Source of the DNA: Limnohabitans sp. B9-3
GTDB lineage: Bacteria; Pseudomonadota; Gammaproteobacteria; Burkholderiales; Burkholderiaceae_C
DNA length: 64,000 nucleotides
Assembly (NCBI RefSeq): GCF_002778325.1
Contig: NZ_NESI01000009.1
Coordinates: 88,092 to 152,091 of the forward strand
Direction of reading: 5' to 3'
In this document: positions 44,337 through 53,500 of the stretch, piece after piece
Layout: each line of letters starts with the position of its first letter
How positions within the stretch are numbered: position 1 is the stretch's first letter
Made by a program: the position numbers and the translations under genes
The notes under the pieces: model-generated
Told to the model about the DNA's origin: nothing
The model's input: only the letters and a program-made list of their open reading frames with translations
The model's database searches: none

Positions 44337-45428
44337 ATGGCCATTCTTGGCCCTGAGGGCGTCTACCAAGTTTCACGGGTGTTGCCCGTGCAGCTCGACA
44401 TGCGGACAACCTATGTGGATGCCCCTGTGGCGCGTGCGCTGGGCTTGCACGATGGCCAAGTGGTGCAGGCCACGGCTGCGCTGCGACAAGGCCAAATCAA
44501 GCTCACGCTCAACGACCAGGTGTTCAATTTACCGCTCTCGCCCTACATCAAAGAGGGGGACGTCTCGCAGTTGCGCGCGCAGCTCTTGCCCACAGGGCAG
44601 TGGACCTTGCAGCTCTTGCACACGGGGCGTTTTGCCGGTGTCGATCCCGTCACCGGTGCCCCCATCGCAGCGCCGCCTTCGCGGTTGAACACGCTGCTGC
44701 TCCAACCCGGTGGCTTCAGCGCGTTGATGACGTTGATGCAGCCAGGCATGTTGGAGAGTTTGTTGCCAGCAGGCAGCAGCGAGCTCAAAGAACGCATCAA
44801 AGCGCAGCGCTTGAGCATGGCCTCTTTGCAGCCGCAAACCCTGCGCCGCTTTGTGTTGCAAAGCGGCAAGAGTGGTGAGGCCAGTTTGGCCGAGGGCGCA
44901 CCGGTTGAGTCAGATGTCAAAGCATTGCTGCGCCTCATCATGGCTGATCGCGCGCGCATGGGGGCCGTGGAAGGGGGCGACACCGAATCCTTGCAGCAGG
45001 CTGTCGATGAGGCGGAATCTGCCCAGTTGCAAGCCACACAAGACCGCCACAAGGGTGATTTGAACCTGGCCTTTGTCATTCCTTTCAAAGATGCCGACCC
45101 GGTAGAGATGCGCTTTGAGCGGCGCGGCCATCAGCCTGGCCAGCCTAAAAATCCCTTGGTGGTGAACATGCACACCCAAAGCCGTGTGTTAGGTGAGGTC
45201 TGGCTTAAAACCAGCATCAGCGATAACGCCAAGGTCGATCTGACCATGTGGGCGCTCAAAGAGGAAGTGGCTGCGCAGGCACGTTTTAATGCGAGCGAGC
45301 TCACTTATGAGCTTGAAAGTGCAGGCTTGGTGATGGGCAGTTTTCAGGTCTACAACGCGGCGCGTCCCGATGCCAAGGTGGACCGGCCACCACCACCACA
45401 TGGTGCGTTGATCGACACCCAAGCTTGA
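44337..45428 (+). CDS. FliK-like protein with hook-control-type C-terminal domain
   Basis: A 363-residue cytoplasmic protein. The N-terminal part has no clear family; the region from about 230 on (LNLAFVIPFKDADPVEMRF ... RVLGEVWLKTSISDNAKVDL ... LTYELESAGLVMGSFQVYNA) follows the pattern of the FliK C-terminal domain. It is followed 9 bp later by an FlhB-C-terminus-like gene, a pair also known in Bacillus (ylqG-ylqH). A role in tuning export substrate choice is inferred. A true fliK is present at 30638. Confidence 0.68.
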   Translation: MAILGPEGVYQVSRVLPVQLDMRTTYVDAPVARALGLHDGQVVQATAALRQGQIKLTLNDQVFNLPLSPYIKEGDVSQLRAQLLPTGQWTLQLLHTGRFAGVDPVTGAPIAAPPSRLNTLLLQPGGFSALMTLMQPGMLESLLPAGSSELKERIKAQRLSMASLQPQTLRRFVLQSGKSGEASLAEGAPVESDVKALLRLIMADRARMGAVEGGDTESLQQAVDEAESAQLQATQDRHKGDLNLAFVIPFKDADPVEMRFERRGHQPGQPKNPLVVNMHTQSRVLGEVWLKTSISDNAKVDLTMWALKEEVAAQARFNASELTYELESAGLVMGSFQVYNAARPDAKVDRPPPPHGALIDTQA

Positions 45429-45437
45429 GCGCACGCC

Positions 45438-45731
45438 ATGTCTCAAAACAAGCCCTACACACAGCAAGCCGTTGCCCTGGAGTACGGTCGCAACAAAACG
45501 CCCACCGTCACCGCCAAAGGGGATGAGGAGCTGGCGCGTCGCATCGTCGAAGAAGCCAAACGTCAGGGGGTGTATGTGGCGCAAGACCCGCGTTTGCTGG
45601 CCATGCTGAGCCGTTTGGATGTGGGGCAAGAAATTCCGCAAGACATGTTCACCGCTGTGGCCGTGATTTTGTCGTGGGTGTACTGGCTCAAGGGCATGCA
45701 GCCCGGGGATGAGAAGGCGCGCGAAGCTTAA
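45438..45731 (+). CDS. flhX: FlhX, stand-alone FlhB C-terminal-like protein
   Basis: A 97-residue protein matching the cytoplasmic C-terminal domain of FlhB/YscU (AVALEYGRNKTPTVTAKGDEELARRI ... GVYVAQDPRLLAMLSRLDVGQEIP, residues about 11-75). It lacks membrane segments. The self-cleavage NPTH motif is absent, and the frame begins just after where cleavage would occur. Such FlhX/FhlB proteins can substitute for the cleaved FlhB fragment. It is paired with the FliK-like gene. It converges on flgN. Confidence 0.85.
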   Translation: MSQNKPYTQQAVALEYGRNKTPTVTAKGDEELARRIVEEAKRQGVYVAQDPRLLAMLSRLDVGQEIPQDMFTAVAVILSWVYWLKGMQPGDEKAREA

Positions 45732-45750
45732 GACAGCTGCGCTTCAGGAC

Positions 45751-46173
45751 TTAAGCGTCGCTGTAGCCGCGGCCGCGTCGAGAGCGGTTGAGTTTGCCGA
45801 GCCGGTCATAAATCTCGATCGAGCTGGCGGGGTCTTGCACTTGCAAGCTTTGTAAGGCGCCACGAATGGCGTCAATTTTTCGACCAATCAGCACTTCGTT
45901 GCGACGGTGCATGTCGCGGCACTGGGCCATTTGCTCCTTGAAGCCATCCCATTCAGGTCCCAAGGCGTCTGCCGACTCGGCATTTTGAATGCCAGCGAGT
46001 TGCACGAGTTGCATCAGCACGTCGTTTTTGACGGGTTGGGAAGCCTCGAAGGCATCCAAATCTTGCGCTTTCAGGTGCTCGAACTCCAGTTCCAGCATCT
46101 CTTGCAGCGTTTGCGCCAAAACCAAGGCTTGCTCCAGGGAGGAGGGCAAGGTGTCGGTGGCGGGTGTTGTCAT
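45751..46173 (-). CDS. flgN: FlgK/FlgL export chaperone FlgN
   Basis: A 140-residue all-helical protein with the FlgN pattern (LEQALVLAQTLQEMLELEFEHL, an Arg/Glu-rich middle and a C-terminal YDRLGKLNRSRRGRGYSDA). FlgN holds FlgK and FlgL for export after the hook is finished. It is 16 bp downstream of flgM, the classical order. Its clients here are unusually large (FlgK 1024 aa). It shares the sigma-28-like promoter upstream of flgM. Confidence 0.88.
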   Translation of the reverse strand: MTTPATDTLPSSLEQALVLAQTLQEMLELEFEHLKAQDLDAFEASQPVKNDVLMQLVQLAGIQNAESADALGPEWDGFKEQMAQCRDMHRRNEVLIGRKIDAIRGALQSLQVQDPASSIEIYDRLGKLNRSRRGRGYSDA

Positions 46174-46189
46174 ATCGGTGGGAGGCCGA

Positions 46190-46510
46190 TCAGTTCGAAA
46201 TCATGCGTTCGAGCGCGACAAAGTTCTCGGCGATGCGGCGAGGGTTCACAGGGTAGTTGCCATCCTTGATCGCTTGCTTGATCGCTTCGACTTTGGAGCG
46301 GTCGAAGTCTGGCTGTGCCATGACCTTTTGCGCAACATTGCTCAGGCTCAATTTGTCTGCTCCAGCTGAAGGCTTTTCCAGCGTTGGTGTAGCTCCCGTG
46401 TCTGCCGCTTGCGTGGCATTGGGGCTTTTTTTGTCGACCTTATCGATGGCGCTGCGCAAGGTAGCGTTCGATGTGGCCATGCGTCCGTAATTCGAAATAG
46501 CGTCACTCAT
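46190..46510 (-). CDS. flgM: Anti-sigma-28 factor FlgM
   Basis: FlgM binds FliA until it is exported through the finished hook, which couples late gene expression to assembly. From the ATG at 46510 (preceded by AAGGAG) it has 106 residues. The C-terminal sigma-binding part reads DKLSLSNVAQKVMAQPDFDRSKVEAIKQ and then GNYPVNPRRIAENFVALE, spread over residues about 52-104. The N-terminus is flexible. The gene lies between flgA and flgN and has a sigma-28-like promoter. Confidence 0.93.
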   Translation of the reverse strand: MSDAISNYGRMATSNATLRSAIDKVDKKSPNATQAADTGATPTLEKPSAGADKLSLSNVAQKVMAQPDFDRSKVEAIKQAIKDGNYPVNPRRIAENFVALERMISN

Positions 46511-46537
46511 GATGATTTCTCCTTTTTCACAACACTT

Positions 46538-46564
46538 CAATCGACCCCAAATTCTAGAACTTGA
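46538..46564 (-). promoter_or_regulatory. sigma-28 promoter of flgMN
   Basis: On the minus strand TCAAGTTC (46564-46557) and GTCGATTG (46545-46538) are separated by exactly 11 bp. The match to the FliA consensus is good in the -35 and fair in the -10. The site ends 27 bp before the flgM ATG, allowing negative feedback on FliA. Confidence 0.65.
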
Positions 46565-46581
46565 GGCCAATTTTCAAAAAT

Positions 46582-47391
46582 TTATCTCAATCTTGCTGCG
46601 TTAGGGCCAGTGATCACTGCAATCAAAGATCGACCCGACTCGCTGTTTTTCAAGCGGATTTGTTCACCTATTCCCCCATCTTGCAAAGATTCTGCGCGCA
46701 TGGTGATCAAAAAACCTTGTCCCACGCCTGCCGTGACCTGCACTTCTTGCCCGCGCCTGACCAAAACTGCCGTTTTCACGTCGTAGGTTTTCAAGGGCGT
46801 GTTGGGTGTCAAGTCACGCGTCAACTCCATGTTGGCGATCAGCTTGGGGTCATTGATCAAAGCACTTTCCATGCCGGGTGCTGGCATTTCGGTGGCGGTG
46901 AACATGTCAGGCGTCAGCAGCGTGCCGCGTTTGAGCAGGTCTTTGGCCACCAACACTTTGTGCACCGCGGGGGCAGCCAAGCCATTGCGTGCCACTGGAG
47001 CGGGGCTGTTGCCCGAGTTCAGGGTGACGTAAAGCTGCCAAATCGGTTGGCCGCAGCGCACGCGCACCGAGGCTTGCCCCGGAAACGGTTGGTCAAATTG
47101 CAGGGTTTGTTGACAGCTTTGCACCGCAATGCGGTTGTCGATGGGCGCCACATGCACGGCACGCCCTTGGAATGAGGGGTTTGAGCTGGCCCACTGCTGG
47201 GCTTGGGTTTGCAACACCTCCAAGGCCGACGGGGCAGGGGCCGTATCGGCCGCAAACCCAAGGCTGGCGTGGCAAAGCACCCAAGCGATCACCCATCCCA
47301 ACCACCGAGCGCTGAAGGCTGGGTGACTGTCGGTTTTGGTTAGGCACAGCAATTGCATGGTGAGTGGGGTCAGGTGTTGAAGTTTTGACAT
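46582..47391 (-). CDS. flgA: Flagellar P-ring assembly chaperone FlgA
   Basis: FlgA is a periplasmic chaperone for P-ring (FlgI) assembly. From the ATG at 47391 it has 269 residues; a second ATG at 47319 would leave a more typical signal peptide (WLGWVIAWVLCHASLGFAAD). The C-terminal SAF domain is clear: VLVAKDLLKRGTLLTPDMF, TRDLTPNTPLKTYDVKTAVLV and VRRGQEVQV follow in order. It is divergent from the LysM/lytic enzyme gene across 69 bp. Confidence 0.92.
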   Translation of the reverse strand: MSKLQHLTPLTMQLLCLTKTDSHPAFSARWLGWVIAWVLCHASLGFAADTAPAPSALEVLQTQAQQWASSNPSFQGRAVHVAPIDNRIAVQSCQQTLQFDQPFPGQASVRVRCGQPIWQLYVTLNSGNSPAPVARNGLAAPAVHKVLVAKDLLKRGTLLTPDMFTATEMPAPGMESALINDPKLIANMELTRDLTPNTPLKTYDVKTAVLVRRGQEVQVTAGVGQGFLITMRAESLQDGGIGEQIRLKNSESGRSLIAVITGPNAARLR

Positions 47392-47414
47392 TTTTTTCAG
47401 ACCTTCACCTTCTT

Positions 47415-47429
47415 GCAAGAACGAGACCA
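47415..47429 (-). promoter_or_regulatory. possible sigma-54 promoter of flgA
   Basis: On the minus strand TGGTCT, five bases and TTGC keep the GG/GC spacing of 12 bp and a TTGCA -12 element, but the centre of the -24 element differs from TGGCAC. The predicted start would fall very close to the ATG at 47391. It is a weak candidate. Confidence 0.3.
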
Positions 47430-47460
47430 ACTTTTAAAACCACCGTTAATCGGAACCGCC

Positions 47461-48750
47461 ATGCGACTCGACCCGTCCTTTCAACCCCAGGTGAACACCA
47501 CCGATATCAACGGCAAGTCACCGCTGCCCGTGGGGTCGCAGGCGTTCACGCGTGCGGCACCTGCATTCACACGCGCCATGTCGGGCGCATCAGGTGCTTT
47601 GGCGCCTGAGGGCCGTGCGCCGGCTTGGGACACCTCGGTTAAATCTGGGCAGACCTTGTCAGGCATCGTGCGCGAGCAAATGGCATCGCGTGGGGTCAAC
47701 CTGTCCAACAACGATGCCCTGCGTTTGGCACAAACCGTGGCCCGCGCCAACAACTTGCCCAATGCCAACTTGATTCATCCGGGTCAACGCCTGAATTTGG
47801 AGAGTCTGAACTACAGCGTTGCGCAAGCGGGCGCGAGCAGTGCCCAATCGGTCAGCGCACCCAACGCGCAAAGCCCATTACAAAATACGGCAACTGCTTT
47901 TTATGCCGCTGCCAATTCAGTTCCCTCCGCCAGCCCTCTGTCGATCAGCACAGCGGCGGCGCTGTCGGCTCTCGCTGCCAATGCGGCACCTTCATCCTTA
48001 TCGAACCCTTTCCAGGCCAATGCGGCAGCGCCCTTGACCTTGAACGGCGAGAGCTTCGCCACGCCCTTGGGCGCAGCATCGCTCGCGGGTACGGCACAAA
48101 TTCAGTTGCTGTCGCGTGCCGATCGCAGCACGCACCCCGTACTTGAAAAAACCATTGCCCGCGCCGTCGACAAAGGCTTCATCCCCGCCGAAGAAAAACA
48201 AGCGGTGATGAACAAAATTGTGCAAATGTCGCAGCAACACAAGTTTGCGCCCGATGACTTTGCGCGCCTTAGCTTGATGGAGAGTGATGGCCTCAACCCC
48301 AAAGCCACCAACAACCGCTGCCACGGCATCATTCAGTTTTGCGATGGCCCCGACCGCGGCGCAGCCAGCGCCGGTTTTGGTGCCAACCCCAAGGCCATCT
48401 TGGGCCACAGCGTCTTGCAGCAGCTCGACATGGTGGGCAAATACTTTGACGACACGGGCCTCAAAAACAACGGCCCTGTCGGTTTGGACGATTTGTACTT
48501 GACCGTGCTCACGCCGGCCGCACGCAATGAAACCCGCCCCAACGCACCCTTGAATATCCCAGGCCGCCAAGCGGCTTATTTGCATGTCAACCGCGACGTG
48601 CGGGCCCCCATCACCCGCAACTCCATCGTCGCGGGCTTGCACCAAAACGCCAAAGAGCGCTTGGGCACCGACCTGGCCCAGCGCAGCAGCCCGCAAGCGG
48701 CCCGCTTGAGCGCGTACGCCACCCAAGCCGCCGTGACCCAAGTGGAATAA
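47461..48750 (+). CDS. LysM protein with lysozyme-like C-terminal domain, probable rod-associated peptidoglycan hydrolase
   Basis: A 429-residue protein starting at the first ATG (47461). A LysM-like module lies at about 57-117 (WDTSVKSGQTLSGIVREQM ... IHPGQRLNLESL). A long Ala/Ser-rich linker follows, then a C-terminal helical domain. In that domain LSLMESDGLNPKATNN (Glu274) and GIIQF resemble the catalytic start of lytic transglycosylases. No signal peptide is apparent, so it may be exported by the flagellar apparatus. It stands between flgA and flgB, and FlgJ here has no muramidase domain, so this protein may open the wall for the rod. Confidence 0.7.
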   Translation: MRLDPSFQPQVNTTDINGKSPLPVGSQAFTRAAPAFTRAMSGASGALAPEGRAPAWDTSVKSGQTLSGIVREQMASRGVNLSNNDALRLAQTVARANNLPNANLIHPGQRLNLESLNYSVAQAGASSAQSVSAPNAQSPLQNTATAFYAAANSVPSASPLSISTAAALSALAANAAPSSLSNPFQANAAAPLTLNGESFATPLGAASLAGTAQIQLLSRADRSTHPVLEKTIARAVDKGFIPAEEKQAVMNKIVQMSQQHKFAPDDFARLSLMESDGLNPKATNNRCHGIIQFCDGPDRGAASAGFGANPKAILGHSVLQQLDMVGKYFDDTGLKNNGPVGLDDLYLTVLTPAARNETRPNAPLNIPGRQAAYLHVNRDVRAPITRNSIVAGLHQNAKERLGTDLAQRSSPQAARLSAYATQAAVTQVE

Positions 48751-48813
48751 CGCGGGGGGTGTTGCGCGAAGGGGAGCGGCAAAGTTTTGCCACCTGCACC
48801 GTCAAAACACCGT

Positions 48814-48828
48814 TGGCATGGCTCTTGC
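48814..48828 (+). promoter_or_regulatory. sigma-54 promoter of the flgB-L operon
   Basis: TGGCAT at 48814-48819, five bases, then TTGC at 48825-48828 differs from consensus at one position only and keeps the 12-bp GG-GC spacing. It is 75 bp upstream of the flgB ATG in the gap after the LysM gene. Confidence 0.78.
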
Positions 48829-48903
48829 ACTAATCGACCTGAGGCCTCATGACTTGAGGTCATGTGTCAATTAATCGGAGTCGATCTAGATCGGAGTGGT
48901 GCC

Positions 48904-49287
48904 ATGAATCTTTTTTCAAATGCATTCGGAATTCATGAACGTGCGCTTGGCGTCAGAAGCCAGCGTATGGAAGTGCTCGCCCGCAACATCGCCAACGCCG
49001 ACACACCGAATTACAAAGCGCAAGACGTTGATTTCAAAGCCATGCTCAAAGAAGTCAAGACCGAATATTTGACAGCGACCAATGAAAAGCATTTCGCTGG
49101 CATTCAAGAAGGCCCTGACAACGGCATGCGTTTTCGCACCCCGTTCAACAGTTCTTTTGATGGCAACACGGTCGAAATGAACGTCGAACAAGCCCAATAC
49201 GGTAAGGCCGCCAGCGAGTACCAAGCCACCTTGCAATTTTTAGAAAACCGCATTGGCGGATTGCGCAAAGCTTTGCGCGGGGAGTAA
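48904..49287 (+). CDS. flgB: Flagellar proximal rod protein FlgB
   Basis: FlgB is a proximal rod subunit. The ATG at 48904 gives 127 residues, the usual size. It has the N-terminal rod signature (ALGVRSQRMEVLARNIANADTPNYK, about residues 12-36) and the C-terminal heptad region ASEYQATLQFLENRIGGLRKAL that packs in the rod. flgC follows by 6 bp. It opens the long flgB-to-flgL run, probably from the sigma-54-like promoter upstream. Confidence 0.96.
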   Translation: MNLFSNAFGIHERALGVRSQRMEVLARNIANADTPNYKAQDVDFKAMLKEVKTEYLTATNEKHFAGIQEGPDNGMRFRTPFNSSFDGNTVEMNVEQAQYGKAASEYQATLQFLENRIGGLRKALRGE

Positions 49288-49293
49288 TGAATC

Positions 49294-49719
49294 ATGAACC
49301 TTGACAACGTTTTTGGCATCGCCGGCACCGCGCTCAACGCGCAAACCGTGCGCATGAACACCACCGCCTCTAACTTGGCCAACGCCAACTCCGTGTCCGG
49401 CACAGAGGCTGAGGCCTACCGTGGCAAACGCCCGCTGTTCAAAGCCCTGATGCGCGAAGAGATGACCCATGCTGGCGCCCAATATGTGGGCGGCGTGAAG
49501 GTCGACCGCATCGTCGACGACCAAACACCCGTGCGCAAAACCTGGGACCCGGGCAACCCCTTGGCCGACAAAGAGGGCTACGTGTTTCATTCCAATGTGA
49601 ACGAAATGTCCGAGATGGTCGACATGATGGCCGCCTCGCGCTCCTACCAAAACAACGTCGAAGTGGTGAACACCGCTCGACAGCTGATGTCGCGCACCCT
49701 CGACATCATCAAAAACTGA
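49294..49719 (+). CDS. flgC: Flagellar proximal rod protein FlgC
   Basis: FlgC is a proximal rod subunit exported by the flagellar apparatus. The 141-residue protein starts MNLDNVFGIAGTALNAQTVRMN and has the NLANANSVSG rod motif. The C-terminal rod helix reads NEMSEMVDMMAASRSYQNNV and ends MSRTLDIIKN. Length and motifs are normal. It is 6 bp after flgB and 25 bp before flgD. Confidence 0.97.
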   Translation: MNLDNVFGIAGTALNAQTVRMNTTASNLANANSVSGTEAEAYRGKRPLFKALMREEMTHAGAQYVGGVKVDRIVDDQTPVRKTWDPGNPLADKEGYVFHSNVNEMSEMVDMMAASRSYQNNVEVVNTARQLMSRTLDIIKN

Positions 49720-49744
49720 TTGACAGCGCTTACTGGAGTTTTCT

Positions 49745-50458
49745 ATGGCTATTTCTGACACCTCCTCCATGATGAGCTCCTTGCCGAGCAACATCTTGAC
49801 CAGTGCGCAAAACAAGGCGCAGCAAGATGCCGCCAAAGCGGCGTCGTCGACCAACGCCATGGGCCAAAGCGCATTTCTCAAGCTCTTCACCACCCAGCTG
49901 ACCAACCAAGACCCGACTGATCCCGTCAAAAACGAAGCCTTCGTGGCGCAGTTGGCGCAGTTCTCGCAGCTTGAAGCTTCGACCTCGATGAAATCCAGCT
50001 TGGAGTCGATGGTCTCCAGCATGAGCGGCGACCGCATGTTGGGCGCGGCCTCTTTGATTGGTAAAACCGTCACCGTGCCTGATGGTCCGGTGACTGTCAC
50101 CGACACCACCGTGTCGCAAGGCATCATCAATTTACCCAGCGGTGCCGATGGCATCAAGCTGCAAGTCTTCAACGACAAAGGCATTTTGGTGCGCAGCCAA
50201 ATCATGGGCGCGCAACCTGTGGGCAATGCCACTTTGGCGTGGGATGGCATGAACGATGGCGGTACCGCAGCCCCCAACGGCACCTACCGCTACGTGGCCA
50301 CCGTCAACAGCGCCGGAAAAATGAGCACCCCCACCGTCAACACCTACGCCACCGTTCGTGGCGTGTCCAGCGCCACAGCCGGCGATGGCACCTTGTTGCT
50401 CGAAGTCGATGGCGGCAAAACCGTCAATTTGGCCGACGTCAAGCGCGTCGGTTCCTGA
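49745..50458 (+). CDS. flgD: Flagellar hook cap protein FlgD
   Basis: FlgD caps the growing hook so that FlgE subunits polymerise. The 237-residue protein has the N-terminal export and cap motif FLKLFTTQLTNQDPTDPVKN, then FVAQLAQFSQLEAS. A tudor-like and FnIII-like core follows (WDGMNDGGTAAPNGTYRY). The length is typical, in contrast to the very large FlgE it must place. It is 47 bp upstream of flgE. Confidence 0.96.
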   Translation: MAISDTSSMMSSLPSNILTSAQNKAQQDAAKAASSTNAMGQSAFLKLFTTQLTNQDPTDPVKNEAFVAQLAQFSQLEASTSMKSSLESMVSSMSGDRMLGAASLIGKTVTVPDGPVTVTDTTVSQGIINLPSGADGIKLQVFNDKGILVRSQIMGAQPVGNATLAWDGMNDGGTAAPNGTYRYVATVNSAGKMSTPTVNTYATVRGVSSATAGDGTLLLEVDGGKTVNLADVKRVGS

Positions 50459-50505
50459 TTGACCGATTGAACGATTTAAGAATTTCTCACTGGAGTTAAC
50501 GCACC

Positions 50506-53500
50506 ATGTCTTTTTATACCTCTCTGACCGGCTTGAACGCCGCCACCGCCCAGCTCGGCGTGACCGCCAACAACATTGCCAACGTGAGTACCGTGGGCTT
50601 CAAGCGCAGCCGCGCTGACTTTGGTGACATTTTTGCCACCTCGCCGTTGCAAAAAGCCTCCTCCACCATCGGTCAAGGTGTGTCGCTGAAAAAAGTGACC
50701 CAAGAATTCGGCCAAGGCAACATGACCTTCTCGTCCAACACCTTGGACTTGGCTATCAGCGGCGACGGTTTCTTTCCGCTCAAATCGCAAGACGGTTTTC
50801 AGGACATCTTCACGCGTAACGGCTCGTTCATGATGAACGACCAATACAACGTGGTGAACTCAGCAGGCCAGCGTTTGATGGCAGCGTCGGTGGACTCGTC
50901 CGGCAAAGCCAACTTGACCGACATGAACGTGCTGACCATTCCGCAAAAAACCACCGGCATGGCCACCCAAACCAGCAAAGTGCAACTGGGCTTGAACTTT
51001 CCAGCCGATGCACCGGTGATTACCTCAGCCTTCAACCGCAACGACGCCACCACTTACAACAAGAGCACGGCGTTGACTGTGTATGACGGCGGTGGTAACG
51101 GTTACTTGGCCACGGTCTACTACGTGAAGACCCAAAACGCGAGTCAAGAAACCCCGAACAACAAATGGCAAACCTTTGTGTATGTGGGCGATCAGTTGGT
51201 CGATGCATCGTTGCAGCAAGCCACCAACAAAACCGGTGACGTGATGTATGTCAACAAATACGGCGAACTCAAAGCTAAAGAAGATTTCAAAACGCCTGAC
51301 GAAATTGCCGCTTTGAACAGCAGCTTTTCTAAAAAGACTTACAAGTTTTCGCTCGACCAATTGAACGACGTGCGCACTTCACAACCAGCTGCTGTGACAG
51401 GCGGCAGTGCCACAGGTTTGGGCACTGGCACCAACGATGGTATCGATTTCAATGTGTATTCAACTTACACAAAAGCAACGTTGGTGGCGCAACAAGGTTT
51501 GAGCTCTGCAACTTACGCCATGCCTGCGGCCACGAGCTATACCGCTGGCGATAAGTTTCAGGTGCAAATAAAAAATGGCACCCCCATTGAGATCACATCT
51601 GCAACAGCCTCATCGTTGCCTACGCCCAATGAGGTGGTTACTGCTTTGAATGCCAATACAGACTTTGCAAAGGACTATGTCGCCTCATTAGATAGCAGTG
51701 GCGCAGTGTTCTTGAACTCGAAAGCGCCAAATTCAGCCAACTCCCTAGCAACTGACGTCGCGATGAAGATCGTTCCAGCGACGGGTACTCCAAAGCCTGT
51801 GACTTCAACAGCAGGTTTGGCGCCGTTAGCTACGCCAAATACCTTATTGGCAGGTAAGAAAAGCTTTGAAGATTTGAAGGATTTGTTCAAAATCAACATC
51901 GACAATTCGATTGATCCCGTCTCTGTTGGTTTGGAGCGTTTGGCAGGCAAGGATGTCAAGCTCTCAGGCGCGCAAATCGCTGCCGAACTGACCAACGCGA
52001 TCAACCGCGCATATGGCGACGAAAAACCCTTCAATTTCGACACCACCACCGGTGTCACCTTTTCGCTTCAGTTACCCCAAAAGCTGCCATCTACTGGCCC
52101 CAAATTGGACATCACCCTGAAAGGCGAAGGCAATTTGCGCTATGAAGATTTGGTGGCGAAGGTGCAGAGCCAAATCGACACGAAATTGGCTGTGGTGAAT
52201 GCAGGCCAACCCACAGGTCAAAAATACGGAGTCACGGTGAGCTATGACACCAAAGCACAAAAGCTGGTGTTCAAGCCTGCGGGCAACGACAAAATTTCGG
52301 TGATGAGTGACCAAACCAGCATTCGCCCCACCAACGACCCCATCACACAAGGCGTGAACGACGATACCGTCGGTTTGACCTTGACACCCTCCGTTTCTGC
52401 GGCATCATTTCGCGCCTCCAATGACCAGCGCTTCGGTGCGACCGTCGAATACGACGCTGTGAAAGGCGGTTTTGTTTTCAAATCAGGGACCACGGGTGAC
52501 GCGTCCAGCATCACCTTGAGCGACATCAAAGCGGGTAGTTTGGCCACCGTGAATGACCGTGGATTGGGCTTGACCGGTGACCCAGCCACGTATGCTGTGG
52601 GTCAATCCAAGATCGACGCCTTGCGTGGTATTGCTTCCAAACCCGCCGTCTTGAACGGCAATGCTTTGGCGGTGAACGTCGACAACAACTTTGCGGTCGA
52701 CACCACCAACAACCAGTTCGTGGTTTCGGTCAACGGCGTGACGGGCACCGTGGTCGTTCCCCCCAAAGACACGTACACCCTCAGCACCTTCATGGAAGCG
52801 CTGCAAAGCGGCATCAACAATTTGCAAGGGCCTTCTGTGGATGGCGCCACACCCCAAACCGTGGACGGCGTGAAGGTGACGTATGACACCAAAACCAACG
52901 CCTTGAAGTTCACCACGGGCACGGCATCGACCAGCTCGTACATCAAAGTGACAGGTGACGCACGTTGGGGCTTGGACGGTTTGGATGCCAAGTTCGGCAC
53001 CACCACCACTTGGATCAAACCCACCCCGTTCAAAGACGACAAAAACGCCACGGTCTACATCGACGGCTTCGGCAAAGAATCGTCCACCGCCACCGGTTTT
53101 GACAACTTGCCCGAATGGTCACCCGTTTACTTCGACAAAGGCGAGCTGACCTTTGACACGGCGGGTAACTTGGTGTCTCCCAAACAAGGTGCGCAACTCG
53201 ACACCGTGTACCTGCCAAACGGTAAGGGCTCTTTGACGATCAACATCGATTACTCCAAGTCAACCCAGTTTGCCTCGCCTTACGCGGTGTTGTCGCAGTC
53301 ACAAGACGGTGCACCTGAAGGTGACTTGGTGGGCCTCGCTGTCAAAGACGACGGTTTGGTCAATGCCAGCTACTCCAACGGCGCTCAAAAGTCGCTGGGC
53401 AAGGTGGTGTTGGTCAACTTCTCCAACCCGACCGGTTTGCGCCAGATTGGTGACACCAGCTACTACAAAACGTCTGATTCAGGCACGCCTAAGTACGGCG

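Noticed and set aside
45726..45756. GCTTAAG/CTTAAGC inverted repeat over the converging flhX and flgN stops
   Set aside because: It has a seven-base stem with a 17-base loop and no T run; it is probably formed by the two similar stop-codon contexts.
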